Assembly (NCBI GenBank): GCA_002946415.1
Contig: NJPS01000013.1
Location: forward strand, 1,116,001 to 1,180,000
Source of the DNA: Rutstroemia sp. NJR-2017a BVV2
Taxonomy: Eukaryota; Ascomycota; Leotiomycetes; Helotiales; Rutstroemiaceae
DNA length: 64,000 nucleotides
Reading direction: 5' to 3'
Of the stretch, positions 44,600 to 57,458 are shown piece by piece. Within the stretch, counting starts at the first letter, position 1; each line of letters begins with the position of its first letter. The notes beneath the pieces were generated by a model that saw nothing but the letters and a program-made list of their open reading frames with translations, searched no databases and was not told the origin of the DNA. The translations under genes and the position numbers were made by a program.

Positions 44600-47500
44600 T
44601 GAGAACGATGGTGTGGGTGGTTGTTATCGGTAGAGAAGGTATGACGGATGGGAACAAGTTTTGTTATCAGTGATCATCAGACAAAGATTTCTAGTGGCAA
44701 AGCAGCTATCTTTATATATAGGATACCATGAACCTGGCAGCCCAGTAATTGGAGAATCGAGCGGCTGTCCTCCAGTAAGACATAGGGCAGGGCAATCTGT
44801 AAGGCAAAACATTTTTGTCGACCTGAAATGCCATATCTAGAAATAAATGTAAGGATCACTCTCATGGTTGAGAGAGCAAAGGGCTGGATCCCGGTCAGAT
44901 ACAAGAATGAAAAGAGGTTTATCCACCTCGTCAACCTCTTACCAATCAATATGGACACCGGTTGACAAAACTAGTGTGGCTTGCATATACGTGCAATTGT
45001 TGTCGAGGGGGGAACAGCTAGGCCGGCCGAACGATGTTACGAGAGACAGCATGGGAAGCCCTGAAGACTGACTTCAAAAACCCTGTAGACGAGGGACGAG
45101 TACATTTACCATACCCACGGCGCCGGGTACCTTGGACCCAATACAATGGGTATAGTTCCACGGCAGATGGCGCGTTTGAGCAAGAAATTTGATAGAGTTC
45201 AGGTCTAGGTGCGATCTGGTGGTCTGGTCGTCTCTCGTTTCTACTCAGTCTCTTCATTTCGGAGAGCTTCCGAGCGGTGAAGAAACTGGATCATAGGTTC
45301 AATTATGATTTGACGTTAATTTCTCTTTTCTTTTCTGAGCCGGCAGACCAATTGCTTTCCCCGCCTGTAGCGGCAGAGGGAATTGGGAGCCGAACAGGGA
45401 TAGCTGGTTTGGAGGTGTGAGCACAGAAAAAGTGTACGAAGTATGAGGGTCAGGCGAGGTCGACGTGTCATAATAGTAAAGGCTCCTTCTTTCTTTCTCT
45501 TCAATATACTGGTGTAGATCATATTCAAGGTTCGGGGAATTTATCTGATATTGAACCAAAGGACATACAAAAACCTGGATATTGTGTTGTGTGTTGCTTC
45601 AAGGTTGTCAGCCACAAGACAGAAAGGGGTAATTTTTTATATGTTTGTCTGGCTTATTCTGGCAAGCATGCGGCCGAGAAAGTAGGTAAGTTTTATCGAG
45701 GTGTTACTTAGGGGCCGTTTACGTGCGTAACCTATGGGACCGCAGGCCTGAGACCTCATACCTCAAGATCTTATACCTCATGAGCCTTTGACATCTATCT
45801 TGGTCCTAGTTCATTCGGCGGCCCATACGGACGTGCTATTTTACATCTAGTCCAAAAGTCAAACGGCTTACCATACTCAATTTTTCATGGAATATCATGG
45901 GATGGACCGCATCCGGATTTGTCGGGTTAATTTCCGTTAGAATGACAAGTTTCCCCAATAAATCGATAAACTTCCATAATCCGGCAAACTATGAAATCAT
46001 TCCCGTTTCGCTGCAATAAAGCCTCCTCTTGGGTGGGATCAGCCTTCATCAGCTAACGTCGTATGACAGAGTGCAGCCAAATGCAGAAGTAAGGCCGGTA
46101 ATCGAGAATATGGTGGTGAGCCGTCGGCATTGGGGCATTTTTCAGCTATTGAATATGGTCTTATTTTCCCTCCCGTTCCTGCTCTCCTCATCTCTCAAGG
46201 TCCAATCATGCAGGCTATGTCGCCTATGCTGTTTCAACATATAAGATCTCTAGCGTGCTGAAGACCTTGTTTATCCAAGAAGCAAGGTAGTAAGGAGCCA
46301 GAACCAGACCAGAGCCAGCGCCAGGACAAGAGCGAGGGCGAGGACGAGCTCGAGGGTAAGGTTCAGGATGGACCAGGGAAGGAGAATAAACCAGTTGATC
46401 ATTTAGGCCTTATCAAACTGTGAAGTTCCCTTAGGTCCGTGCCAATCCTTCCCCCGTCCCCAACTCCCATGTAATCTGACACAATGAAACAATTGTCAAA
46501 GCGTAGGAAATGATACCCTACCTAAGGTCCTGAGCCTACCTGTGCCACACATAGCATAGGCAATGCAATGCAATGCAATAAAACTGCTGTGCCGTCGGTA
46601 CGGTCCCCAATACGTTCGGATCGGGTAAACAGGCTGCTGGAGGTGTGGCAGCCGACATATCACATAAAAAATGTAAGCCAGGGCGTTGCACTCTACTACT
46701 CCTGGATTTCTGGCTTGGCCCCAACCACCTTTAAGCATTTTCCAACGGCCACTGGCTTTACGGGATGGAGAGAGTGCATGAATATGCCTCAAAACGAAGG
46801 GGTTAATGTCGCTCACAGACGTTGGAATGGGATATATGCCATGTGTTCTCCACGTTTGGCAAGGGTTTTCGCTGCTGACCCTGATAGCTGGCTGCTGGCT
46901 GCTTGCTGGCTGTAAGTAGGTCTGTTCCTAATATCTGCAATCCTGCAATCATGCAATGCAATCGACCGAGGGTAGTGGTAGTTAAAGTTAGGGGTAGCGG
47001 TATTGTCGGGAACGGGTGAAGATTCTCCACCACTTGCCTCGTTCTTGGAATTACTGCATTCTTTCTTTGGGCTTTGCAAACTGAGGGGATTCGTACATTC
47101 AGGTATTCAGGCGTTCAGGTACGGCTGCTGTATCGATGCGCAGGTGATTCATGCACGAACGACTCAAGGCCCTTTTTCTCGTTTATCCATCTCGGAATAA
47201 CCGAAAGTCTCATTTATTTTTTTCAATACACGCCCTATCCGCCAAGGGCAAATTCCGTGGGCAAATGTCCATGGTGACCCGATGGTTTGTCCGAATGCGG
47301 TAAAGCCTCTTTCTATTTCCATCGTAGATCCCATCGTCACCAATTCTGCCATCCACCAGCGATCTGAAACAGGAAATAGGGTTACAAAGATATTTCTGAC
47401 TTGCGATTACCACTTCCATTCAAGGAAAGCGAGCGACATTGGGATCTGCTTCGTGCGTGTTTCCGGCTGAGTACGAAGTACTCTTCGATTCTGCGGGGAC

Positions 47501-50500
47501 GTTGTGTGTGCGCGTCTCACCTGGTCTCAACCAGTCCGGACCTTCCTGGCAGTTGGAAGGCTCTGTGGGGGCTTTAGTTTGAGCGCAAATACGGGGACGC
47601 AGGCGCCCGTCGGTCTGACTTTGGGGGAAGACGGAAGAGCTGACGCGCTCTACTCTAAAGTACGTTCGCGCCTTACGGAAGTCTACGTGTATGAACCGGT
47701 ACACCATGCTTCGCTGCTGAGGAGATGTTTACAGTGGTTCTCGACAGGGCGCCTGATGGATGGGTAGGATATCTACATGGTATGCGCAGCAAGGCATTCC
47801 CACTTCCAGGGATTATAGAAGAAACACAGTGTTCCATAATCCTTCCATAACCCATGCCAAGAGTTCCCTTCATCTACGGAGATACATTATGAAGAGTATG
47901 AAATCGTCCCCAGCACCAATGGAAACGTATCTGCTCAGCCTTCACCGCTTCACTTACTTGCTTGCATCGGAAAGCGTGCAGCGGGAGCGCCGCAGCGAGC
48001 CTGCCGAGATTGGTCCTGCATTGGTTTCCATCGGGAGTCATCGTTATCGCCCGGAAATCGCTCTGAGAGTTACCAGGGGACTCGCCATAACGAGGATGAA
48101 TCAACATCGTATGTTATTTCTTAGTAAGGATACATAACAAGTCCCCCAGCTCCAACTGCTAGACTCGTACTAAACTCTTTTTCCCTATGTGTTGCAAGGC
48201 TACAACGTGAAATTGCTTTGGGCATGAAATTCGAACTATTTCGATTCTAGGAGGTGGTCTCCGGCATGTTACATTCAAAAAAGACAGTCAGTCATTGGAC
48301 GGATTACCACGCATTTTCCCCTTTATCCCACTTTTCTATCCTCCAGCTCAGCCGCATTCCCAATCAATGATCTCGACATTCCGTATTCTAATAGCTGCAT
48401 CTTTAAGATCTCGGTTCTCTCGCTCTCATTTGGCACATCGCGTTTATCCGGTGCGTCATTTTTTCAGAACAGACGTTAGGGCACTAGTGCACCAGGCTCA
48501 CCCACCATTACACTGCATTAGTCTACTGTAAGGAGGAGCTTCACGATCTCTGTATCCGCAGGCCCTTTATGCAACCAGCCGGATCGAAGTCCGCTCTTCC
48601 CCGTCCGCTGACCGCAGCCACTCTTGTCGCACAAGTCTTCAGGTGTCCAGGGTGGCATTTACAGACACACTGCAACCTCCGTACTGTCAGGTCACTCATC
48701 GAACTATGAGTCGATAAACGCCTGTCGGGAACGATTCCCGGTCTTAGGCACATATTTCAATGACCTACACATGGCTTCGCATCGCTGCATGGAATGAAAT
48801 ATGTGTCTTCCCACATCCTTGTCACTAATACCATTGTCATCGCCATGTCCTGTCACTCACACTCGTCCCCAGGATATAGGGCAAAGAATTTGTGTTGTCC
48901 TTGTCTATGCCGTAATCCACGCTCGCACCACTGGACAACACTGGCCGGAAAACATTCGCAACCGTTCAGGCTCCGCCCCTCCGGTGCAGACTATCAATGC
49001 GTCTGAGTCGGTATGAACGGAAAACATGTTGTGTACATAACTGATCACAATCGTTCATCACATCCTTCGCTCACTCTCACATGCGTACATTGGCTTGGTA
49101 TGGCATGATCAGGATACACAGCAGATGTCTTTTGATGCAAGGCACCCGTTGAACCGTCTCGCGCAGTCGAAGCCAACCGTGTCATCGTACAAGCATTCTT
49201 CGCCCCCTAACGAAAAACGAGCCATTATCACACAACTTTTGGCAAGTGCCAATGCCGTTCCTGAACGACGCCTTGAGCGAACGCCTATAAGGCCGTCCCG
49301 TCTTACTACACATATGTTGAATCATTGCTGATATAGCATCCCGTCTCTGCCGACCATCTCGAACACCTGTCAACAATCCAATGCGGTGCACTCGCACTGT
49401 TTCCGGAGTAGTTCACACTGCATCCGGAAGCAAGGATGAAAGATCATTACTGCGTGCTTTCCTGTGGATTATGATCCTACTCGGTGTCAGAATAGCACTT
49501 AACGCGTGTCCGGTTCGATTGACAGGGTGCAGGCATTGAGATCGAGTGGCGAAAATACTCTAAATGGGCGTCAAATTGCCTGATTCGGCCTTATCTGTAT
49601 CGCAATATTGATATGGTGATACAGTAGAATGCTCGACAGATCGAATCAAACAGCTTGTTTCCAGTATATGGACTATACCGTATTGTTCTATTTTGCAGCA
49701 CCTTTTGGGTCGACCTTCATCGCGTTCGCAATGTGGCTTGATATGGCAAGGAGGTAATTTTGCATATTGCTTACTTCAGTAGCCTTTCCATTACTATTTT
49801 TCGCGATATCTGGGAACGTCAAAGTTATGCAGGTTACCGTTGCGCTGTCCTATGCGTTTCCGGGAAATGGGTTTCATCGTATGTTCATGCCAGCCATAGA
49901 GCAACTGAACATCAATCGACAGTCCTGCATCATGATGCATGTTCACGGTTCATCTATTCATGCGCAATGGAGTCCTGGCAATGATACGAACATTCTACGC
50001 GACAAGCATTATGCATCGCATCTCTAAAGATCTCCACTCAGCATCCGTTTATGCAAGCATGCTCGGCAGCAGTCCATGTTCCAGCCACAAAATTTTGAAT
50101 TACTGATCCCCGCGCGCGCCCTATAACTCATGCATACACTCCACACGTTTTGAAAGCTGATGGACACACCCCTTGCTTTCCGCGGCTGAAACTTCCATTT
50201 ATGGTTTAGACATGACACCGGGGAATATATTTTTCTCGCTCATGCAAGGCTAGAAGTAAAGAAGATCACCAGGGTTCATATGCTTACCCATTATCTCAAC
50301 ATCAGGCAAGACTTGCCTTGTGAGATTGGGAAAGTTATCTTGCTGATTCGTATCTGGACTTGGCATATTCTTGTTTACATGCTATGTACGATGAATGAAC
50401 CTGGTCTGGAAATGTGTGCTGCCTTGATGATAGGTGCTTCAATACCAGGTAGGATATATCATGCTCAACGTAACATAACGTAGCATATCATACTATGCCA

Positions 50501-52501
50501 CATCACCATGCTTCACTACGCGGCAGTGCAGTTGCTATTTCCTTGTTTCTTCTTTAAAGCTCCTTGAGCATCTCAGTGCGGCCTACGACTGGACTCTGAG
50601 CATTACCCTTTACCCCCTTTCCTTCTTACTTCCGTCCTGTATACTCTCCCCTCGCCCACTCATACTCATCGCTCGACCTTCCTCTCCACCTAGGAGTCAG
50701 ATGTAATCTTACTTCTATCCGGCATCAACTATCCTTTACTCACCTTCCCTTTTCCCCCTCATGCCTTTCCGAGACATCTCACAACCACCATCCTTCTCAT
50801 CTCCATCTATACACCCGTTTCAAAGTAAACATAGCCAAGCACACGGAACCTCCATAAGTTCAATCCCCTCCTCTTACGTCCTTAACCGAACACCCATCCC
50901 GCAACTTCTCTCGCAAATCATCCTTAGACCCAAACAATCTCCGTTCCCAACCTCGGCATGTCTCTCTCCTCCAATCCCTCTATCTCAATTCTACCCATCA
51001 CTTCATCCTATCCCATTCCCAGTCTACTCCTCTACTTCCCAGAAACACAAGTTCCGTGTTCCGGGCCTCCCGCTTTCCCAATCCGACCCCTCCCCGCCAC
51101 TCCGACACCTCTGTCCATACATGCATACCCTCGAATTTCCGTCTTCTCCCAGCCGCCAATTCACAATTGCCATCTTTCAAACCTCGAATATAGAGTCTAG
51201 ACATTGCCGATCAGTCAGTGGATCAGCTTCCCGTCATGACTAATATACCCACTCAGACACTCATACTCACATACGAAGTACAGTATAAAAAAGCCCCCAC
51301 TTTCCTTCCATCTTCTCCGGCTTTTCGTCACCTAGATCGTACGTACATGCATATGCGAGTTATGTTCCAAAATAATCACCGTGCCGTATCAACAAACAGA
51401 CAGGTGCGGGAGACGCATCTGGGCCCCACAGGGCGTGGGGGTTCATGTCTCAGATGGCTCGATATACGGTGTGATGCGATTGTGACGCGATACATTGGCT
51501 TGAACTATGTACAGAAAAAGAAAGATGGATGGAGGTTTCCCGTGCCGAGCGCGTTGTATATGAAGCTACATAAACATAAACATAAATATCAAAATGGATG
51601 TTTTCTTCCCTTCATCTTTGCGTAAATGATTTGAAACTCGATCAAATAATGGACGAGCAGCCCGAAAAGATATATACATCATAACAATGATATCAAAAGT
51701 TTGATTGATCCCGTTGATAACTAGCTGGCGACAGATGAAAGAAAGAAAGACATAATATGTGCAGTCGGGCGATGGGAAATTGCAAGTACACTGGACTTTG
51801 TCTGCCAGTCAACATCTCCTCTATCTTCAGAACTCGAGTTTCGGTAAGTGCTCTTACCAGTTATCACTATTCCCATAGCACGTTGCCCGTGAATTCTACA
51901 TCTCTTGACCCGAACCATCTTCCTTCTTAATATCTTACTCGAACTCCACGTTTTGTTGCGGAGGAGTAGCTCTGAGCAGCAAAAGGGTAGCCATACTCCC
52001 ACAGCGCACCAATCTCCTTCATACTGACATTGGCGTCCTCCGGCAACAAGTCAACATAGATTTACTCACGCATATGCCCTCTCCCTATATCCCCAAACAC
52101 TTTCATCGTCTTTCTCTATCTCGCATACGCCGTCTCCCATTCCGAAACGTTTCTATCAATAACCTCCATATCCCTCCAAGCCATATCCTGCACCACTTTC
52201 ACCAACCTCTTCATCTCCCGTTGCTCCTTAAACTGTTTTTTGCGCTCTCATCCGTTTCTATCTTTCCTACTCTCTACATATCCCTCCGCACTCCACTTCT
52301 TCCTCTAGTCTTCCGCTCGCGCTTGCGTTTGTGCATCTGACTCTCTAAGACCCTCCCTTTCCTTCATTGCGTGTAGATACTCGCACAGCACTTATGATAT
52401 GTTTTCTGATCTTGCCAACGTCGTAGCCGCGGCAAGAAGGAGGCATTCCCACGAGACTGATGTCGATGTTGTATATGGCATCGGTCATGGGACAAACTCT
52501 T
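44600..52501. other. Gene-poor tract of about 7.9 kb
   Basis: I see no gene with family support on either strand. Notable sub-features: a purine-rich 6-bp-type low-complexity stretch at about 46296-46370 (AGAGCCAGCGCC / GAGCGAGGGCGAGG), GCAAT reiteration near 46561-46580 and 46938-46962, and GCTG/GGCT reiteration near 46873-46915. Pyrimidine-rich tracts at 50600-51240 and 52075-52350 resemble fungal promoter/leader DNA, and one gives a 160-codon Ser/Pro frame (50761-51243). The sequence is not conspicuously AT-rich, so heavy RIP is not evident by eye. No transposase or reverse transcriptase motif was seen. Confidence 0.45.
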
Positions 52502-52825
52502 TTACCTTAGCGATCGTGTTTGTCGGCGTTGAGGAGACATGGTTAGTGTTAGGGGCAGGGACGCTGAAGGTGTCACCTTCTTAGGAGAAGCGGAGATGCC
52601 TTGCAGGAGTTGATAAAGAGGCAAGCGAGGAAAAAAGGAGGGTTTATGAAGATTTGTAACTTGGATTCCTTGCCCAAGAGCAGGTTTACCCCGTAGACGA
52701 ATAATCTCGTCAACGGTGAGCTTGGTATGATGCCGGCTTAGGAATGCCTTTTTGAAAAATCTGTTGGCGTCATTGGCCGGGCCAGGGGCAAGTTCTCCTG
52801 ATAAGGTGGGAGTGATGGATTCCAT
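52502..52825 (-). CDS. Small conserved-looking hypothetical protein
   Basis: Single exon, 107 residues. It begins MESITPTLSGELAPGPANDANRF in part, with a good start context (ACACC before ATGG) and a pyrimidine-rich leader upstream. The first 60 residues look like a folded or peptide-binding segment (NRFFKKAFLSRHHTKLTVDE, LRGKPALGQGIQVTNLHKPS). The C-terminal 35 are Ser/Pro/Thr-rich and basic. No signal peptide or membrane segment is present. I do not recognise the family; the function is unknown. Confidence 0.5.
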   Translation of the reverse strand: MESITPTLSGELAPGPANDANRFFKKAFLSRHHTKLTVDEIIRLRGKPALGQGIQVTNLHKPSFFPRLPLYQLLQGISASPKKVTPSASLPLTLTMSPQRRQTRSLR

Positions 52826-53465
52826 GGTGTCATTGTTATCCTCGAAATTTGGGTAGAGAGAAAGACGGCTGTAGTTGTGCTGCAGTTTGAGAGGCTTTGT
52901 GGAAGTCTTTACTCTCTAATGTAACTTTTCTTCGATATATGAGCTGGAAAGTACATTGGAATAGAGGATAGAAATTGAAAAGTTGAGATGTTCTTGATCT
53001 GTGTATGGGAAGGAAAGTAGGTTGAAAGGTATAATGTGTCTTGAAGAAGGTAATAGCAGGAGTGCTTCAGTTGACCTTGCCTTTTCGCATTTGCCCATAC
53101 CTGCCTATTATCCTCGTCCTCCCGCGCCCTTTTATTCGTCTGATCTCCAAACCCGCCGTCCGGTATTGCGGTTGAGAGGTCATCGAAAACTTGTAGAGCA
53201 CATGTTGAATACTCGATACCGCAAACCTTTAATGCTGCGAAAATGGTCGCTATGACCTACGTTTCTAGGTCAAACAGAAAACAAAAGAGAGAATTTGAGT
53301 TTGAGATCTCACAATATTAGTCGGGAATTGGTCGCGTCTAATCATGAAGTCCGCAGACCAAGCTTGCATTAACTCCAGCACCAAACCAACTGTGTCATGC
53401 AGAGTTGCTTATGCTAAGCTCTAACTAGCAGCCAAACGCCTATAGTACAATATCATGTAAAATCA
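52826..53465. other. Intergenic
   Basis: This holds the upstream side of the small hypothetical gene and the 3' flank of RPN11. Nothing else is supported. Confidence 0.5.
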
Positions 53466-54616
53466 TTACAGTTCTTCATCAACATCCATATCGGCTGGCG
53501 CATGGCCATTAGCCCCATTCTTTTCCTTCGGTGCGGAGGCTTCTTTGTCAATCATCTGTCTCGACACGGAAACGATGTTGTCTTCAATGAGTTGTTGCCC
53601 AACATCTTCCAAATGCTTCTTTGGGTCCACCTTTCCAACATATCTCGTCTTCAATTGATCTTTGGTCAATTCTGTTTCTTCCTTCACACGCTTTTCGTAC
53701 CCTTCTGAAAGCCCAACCAGCTTTTGTAATCGCTCCTTGTTTCGGTTGCCCTCAATTCTGAAGTCATCCATCTGCAGACCCTCTGTCCAGACATGCTTGT
53801 GCAGGTTCATCAGCATATTCTCCTCTAAAGCCGTCTTGCGGTAGTTGATACCAATGCTGTAGTAATGTCTGTTAAGCCCGTGAATAAGCGCTTGGATGGA
53901 AGGTTTGTTGAGATGTCCCAAGTTAGATGTACTTTGGCGAGGTTCTTGGCCCATCATGAGAGATTGCGGGTTGATAAGGCGGAAAGCGTCGATAACAACT
54001 TTGCCCTTTACGGATTGAATTGGATCAACGACAACAGCGACAGCTCGTGGCGTTAACTGTTCGAAGGATTGTTGTGTGTTGATATCGACAGATGATAGCC
54101 AGCATCCAAAACCAGGATGTGAATGGTACCAGCCAACCACAGTTTCGGGTCTGCAGATGATGATATTAGCTCCTAGGCGCCTCAAAGACAGCTTGAATGA
54201 ACGTACCGGCCCGTCTGCCTCAGCATATCCATCATCTTCGTCTGGAACACGGGATCGACTGCCTCAACACTGACACCAGTACCACTTTGGGGCATGGCAA
54301 ACACATCCACGACTCGTACTGTGAAGTCATCGACGAACTCCCCCAACATAAGACCCATAACTTCCATGGGTACACCAGCTCTGCCATGTCGCAACATCTT
54401 CAATAGTGCTAAAGACGAGATATATACGGTTTCTGAGTTATCAATCAAGTTTGAGTTGTCCTGATTGTCCATGGTTCATCAGCGCCTCGCATTCTCACAG
54501 CAATGAACTTTCCCACCTTGTATTGTGGAAATGGTAGAGCTTACAGATCCTGGGGCGGCAGAATTCAGACCTCCCATGCCTCCAGCAGAGGCCAACATGC
54601 GATTTAATCTGTCCAT
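53466..54616 (-). CDS. RPN11: 26S proteasome lid deubiquitinase Rpn11
   Basis: Three exons, 54616-54545, 54460-54207 and 54150-53466, give 336 residues. The first exon encodes [19 protein letters not shown], the usual Rpn11 N-terminus, and is needed because the next exon's own ATG lies in the intron. The MPN+/JAMM zinc protease motif is intact: Glu57 in [10 protein letters not shown], and [14 protein letters not shown] with His118, His120 and Asp131 as zinc ligands. Other family markers are [18 protein letters not shown] and the [20 protein letters not shown] helix that interacts with Rpn8. The C-terminus is extended and acidic (ADMDVDEEL). Rpn11 removes ubiquitin chains from substrates at the 26S proteasome and is essential. 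It is divergent from RPD3 across a 716-bp shared upstream region. A GAAGGCGAAAA sequence at 54675-54685 is close to, but not the same as, the PACE element of proteasome genes. Confidence 0.97.
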
Positions 54617-55332
54617 ACTGACTGATGTTGAGCTGAATTCGGGTGTGAAATGGTATCTTAAAGGTTGATGTGATGCGGCGGAAGGCGAAAAGTGACAGTC
54701 TTAAAGGTGTTGTCAAGCTCCAACTTCAAGGCAGCTTAGAACGCGCATTGAGTTCCCAAATAATCCTTGTTACATAAGCGGAACCTTATCACATGATCTG
54801 AAGCCTTGTACTTCAGCCTCGCGAAAACTAGCAGCTCAAATTTCGCAAAGGGATTGTTCTGCATAGTTGACTTGGCCCGAATAATCCCAATGGACCCAAT
54901 GAGCATGTCCACCCATAGGCTTTGGATGAATGGAGACTCTTAAGAGTTATATCCAAAGAGACTCTGTCCTTGTCGGCCCCAGTACCAAACAAAGTCGCTT
55001 TTCTTGAAGGTTCTTGTACCGAAGCTAGTCGATTCGCTTTATCAGGGTGCCCTTTTCTGGAACCAATCAGAATTGATTAGCTTCGGCGTAGTGGCTCGTC
55101 ATTGGCCGACCCTGCGGAAGCCTCAAGCTCCCTCCCTCATATCATCTTGTTTCTTCCGCCGCCTTTCCCATCTCTTCAACTCTTCAACTAATCGCAACCA
55201 AATTTATTTCGATCAAACTACTTTCTCTGGCGACGATCTACATCCTCATCTACCATTACTATCATATTACCATTTCCTCGAAACCGCTGCTCTAAGTTTC
55301 ATACTGGTCACAACCTCCGAAGCCTCTTGAAA
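54617..55332. promoter_or_regulatory. Shared divergent promoter region of RPN11 and RPD3
   Basis: This 716-bp stretch lies between the two start codons and has no gene. CCAAT occurs at 54893-54897 and again at 55055-55059. The last 200 bases before RPD3 are pyrimidine-rich, as usual for a fungal 5' leader. Coregulation is possible but not shown. Confidence 0.4.
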
Positions 55333-57458
55333 ATGTCTAATTCCTTCGCGCCTCTAGACCCGGTGTCGAATGGACCCAGCACCAAGAAGAGAGTCGCATA
55401 TTTCTACGACTCCGATGTAGGAAACTATGCCTACGTTGCGGGCCATCCTATGAAACCTCACAGAATACGATTGGCGCATAGCTTGATCATGAATTATGGA
55501 GTTTACCAAAAAATGGAGATTTATGTGAGTATGGTTCAGCAAGCATCTTTTCAGTTGTATTTCTTATGTACCACTTGTCTTGCGAACATACAGACGAGGA
55601 CACAACTAGATTCGCATATTACTCTCCTCGTTATCTCGAAACTATTTACTGACTTCGATCTAGCGTGCGAAACCCGCGACTCGTCATGAAATGACCCAGT
55701 TCCATACCGATGAGTATATTGACTTCCTCCAGAGGGTCACCCCGGACAACATGGACTCTTTCGCGAAGGAACAAGGAAAATATAACGTCGGAGATGATTG
55801 TCCTGTCTTCGATGGTCTTTTCGAGTTCTGCGGAATTAGTGCAGGTGGAAGTATGGAGGGCGCAGCTCGTCTGAACCGTGGGAAATGCGACATAGCCATC
55901 AATTGGGCTGGAGGACTACATCACGCGAAGAAAAGCGAAGCAAGTGGTTTCTGCTATGTAAATGGTATGTGCATCTTCATTGCGCAACTTAGAAATGGTT
56001 CTAACACATATGTAGATATTGTTCTTGGCATAATCGAGCTCCTTCGGTTCAAGAAACGAGTCCTGTATATCGATATCGATGTTCACCATGGGGATGGTGT
56101 CGAGGAGGCGTTTTATACAACTGACAGAGTTATGACGGTATCCTTTCACAAATACGGCGAATACTTCCCAGGGACAGGTGAACTACGAGACATTGGTGTG
56201 GGTCAGGGCAAAAACTACGCCGTGAACTTTCCCCTTCGTGATGGTATCGACGATGTTACCTACAAATCTATCTTTGAACCGGTCATTCAAAGTGTCATGG
56301 ACTACTACCAACCGGAGGCGATCGTTCTTCAATGTGGTGGTGACAGTCTTTCTGGTGATCGTCTAGGCTGCTTCAATCTGAGCATGAGGGGCCATGCGAA
56401 TTGTGTCCAATTTGTCAAGAGCTTTAATAAACCGACTTTAGTCCTTGGCGGAGGTGGATATACCATGCGTAATGTTGCTCGTACGTGGGCTTTCGAGACT
56501 GGCGTTTTGGTTGGCAAGGAAATGGACCCCGTTCTTCCTTACAATGAGTACTATGAGGTATGGCTCTTCCGCAACCAGATACGCAAGTCATGACTGACAT
56601 TCTTCACAGTACTATGGCCCTGATTATGAACTTGACGTCCGTGCATCAAACATGGAAAATGCCAACTCAAAGGACTATCTTGAAAAGATCAAAATCCAAG
56701 TTATCGAGAATCTGAAAAGAACAGCGCATGCCCCTTCGGTTCAAATGCAAGATGTTCCCCGAACCACCCTTGCTGGCACCACCGATGAGGATGATGCAAT
56801 AATGGACGACCTGGATGACGATGAAAACCCGGATACTCGTCATACGCAGCACCGAAATGACAAACGTGTGGCAAGAGATGATGAGTTTGACGAAAGTGAT
56901 GACGAGGAAGGCAATCGTGCGAATGGTGCTTTCCCCCAAAGCGGCCAGCCCAGGCAGCGAAACCAGACATATTCGGACGTGGACATGAATAGTGGTGTAG
57001 CGACACCAGAAATACAAAGTGACCGGGAAATCAAGGCTCCCACACCTGTGACTGAGGCGAATGCCCAAGTCAATGCAGAGCTTCTAGAGCAAAAGGTTCA
57101 GGACGAAACAATGGTGGAGGCTACAGAACTTGGTCCATCAAATGCGCCATCTCCTGCACATACTCCGAAAGTAGCCCCTGCCGACAATGATGGTGATGTT
57201 GACATGACCGATTCTGCAGAGGTCGAAACAACAGTAGCAGCTCAGCCTCCTTCGCCAACAGCATCAATCGCTCCTGAAGCCTCAGCGAATGTCGCCGTGA
57301 ATAATGAAGCAGTTGCAGCCAATGCAGTCACTATCCCGGAAACGTCTGTCCCAGAGCCTGAGGTTGTCGCAAAAAAGGAGGAGGGTGAGACTGAGCGACA
57401 AACAAGCGAAGTCGCTGGCGAAGCGGTCACAGAGGTTGCTCAGAAATCAGAGTCATGA
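55333..57458 (+). CDS. RPD3: Class I histone deacetylase Rpd3 (RpdA type) with long acidic C-terminal extension
   Basis: Four exons, 55333-55524, 55664-55964, 56016-56557 and 56610-57458, give 627 residues. I start at ATG 55333; the frame is open two codons further up only through TTG. The deacetylase core is very close to yeast Rpd3: [54 protein letters not shown] (active-site His pair), [17 protein letters not shown] (zinc Asp and His), and [18 protein letters not shown]. From about residue 385 a tail of about 240 residues follows, rich in Asp, Glu, Ala, Val and Pro, with [15 protein letters not shown] and a KR-containing patch ([10 protein letters not shown]). Such extensions are known for RpdA of filamentous ascomycetes, where part of the tail is essential. 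It acts in nuclear Sin3-type corepressor complexes. Confidence 0.97.

Noticed and set aside
50761..51243. 160-codon Ser/Pro-rich frame
   Set aside because: It lies in a pyrimidine-rich tract, which yields Ser/Pro/Leu codons in any frame; it reads more like promoter or leader DNA.
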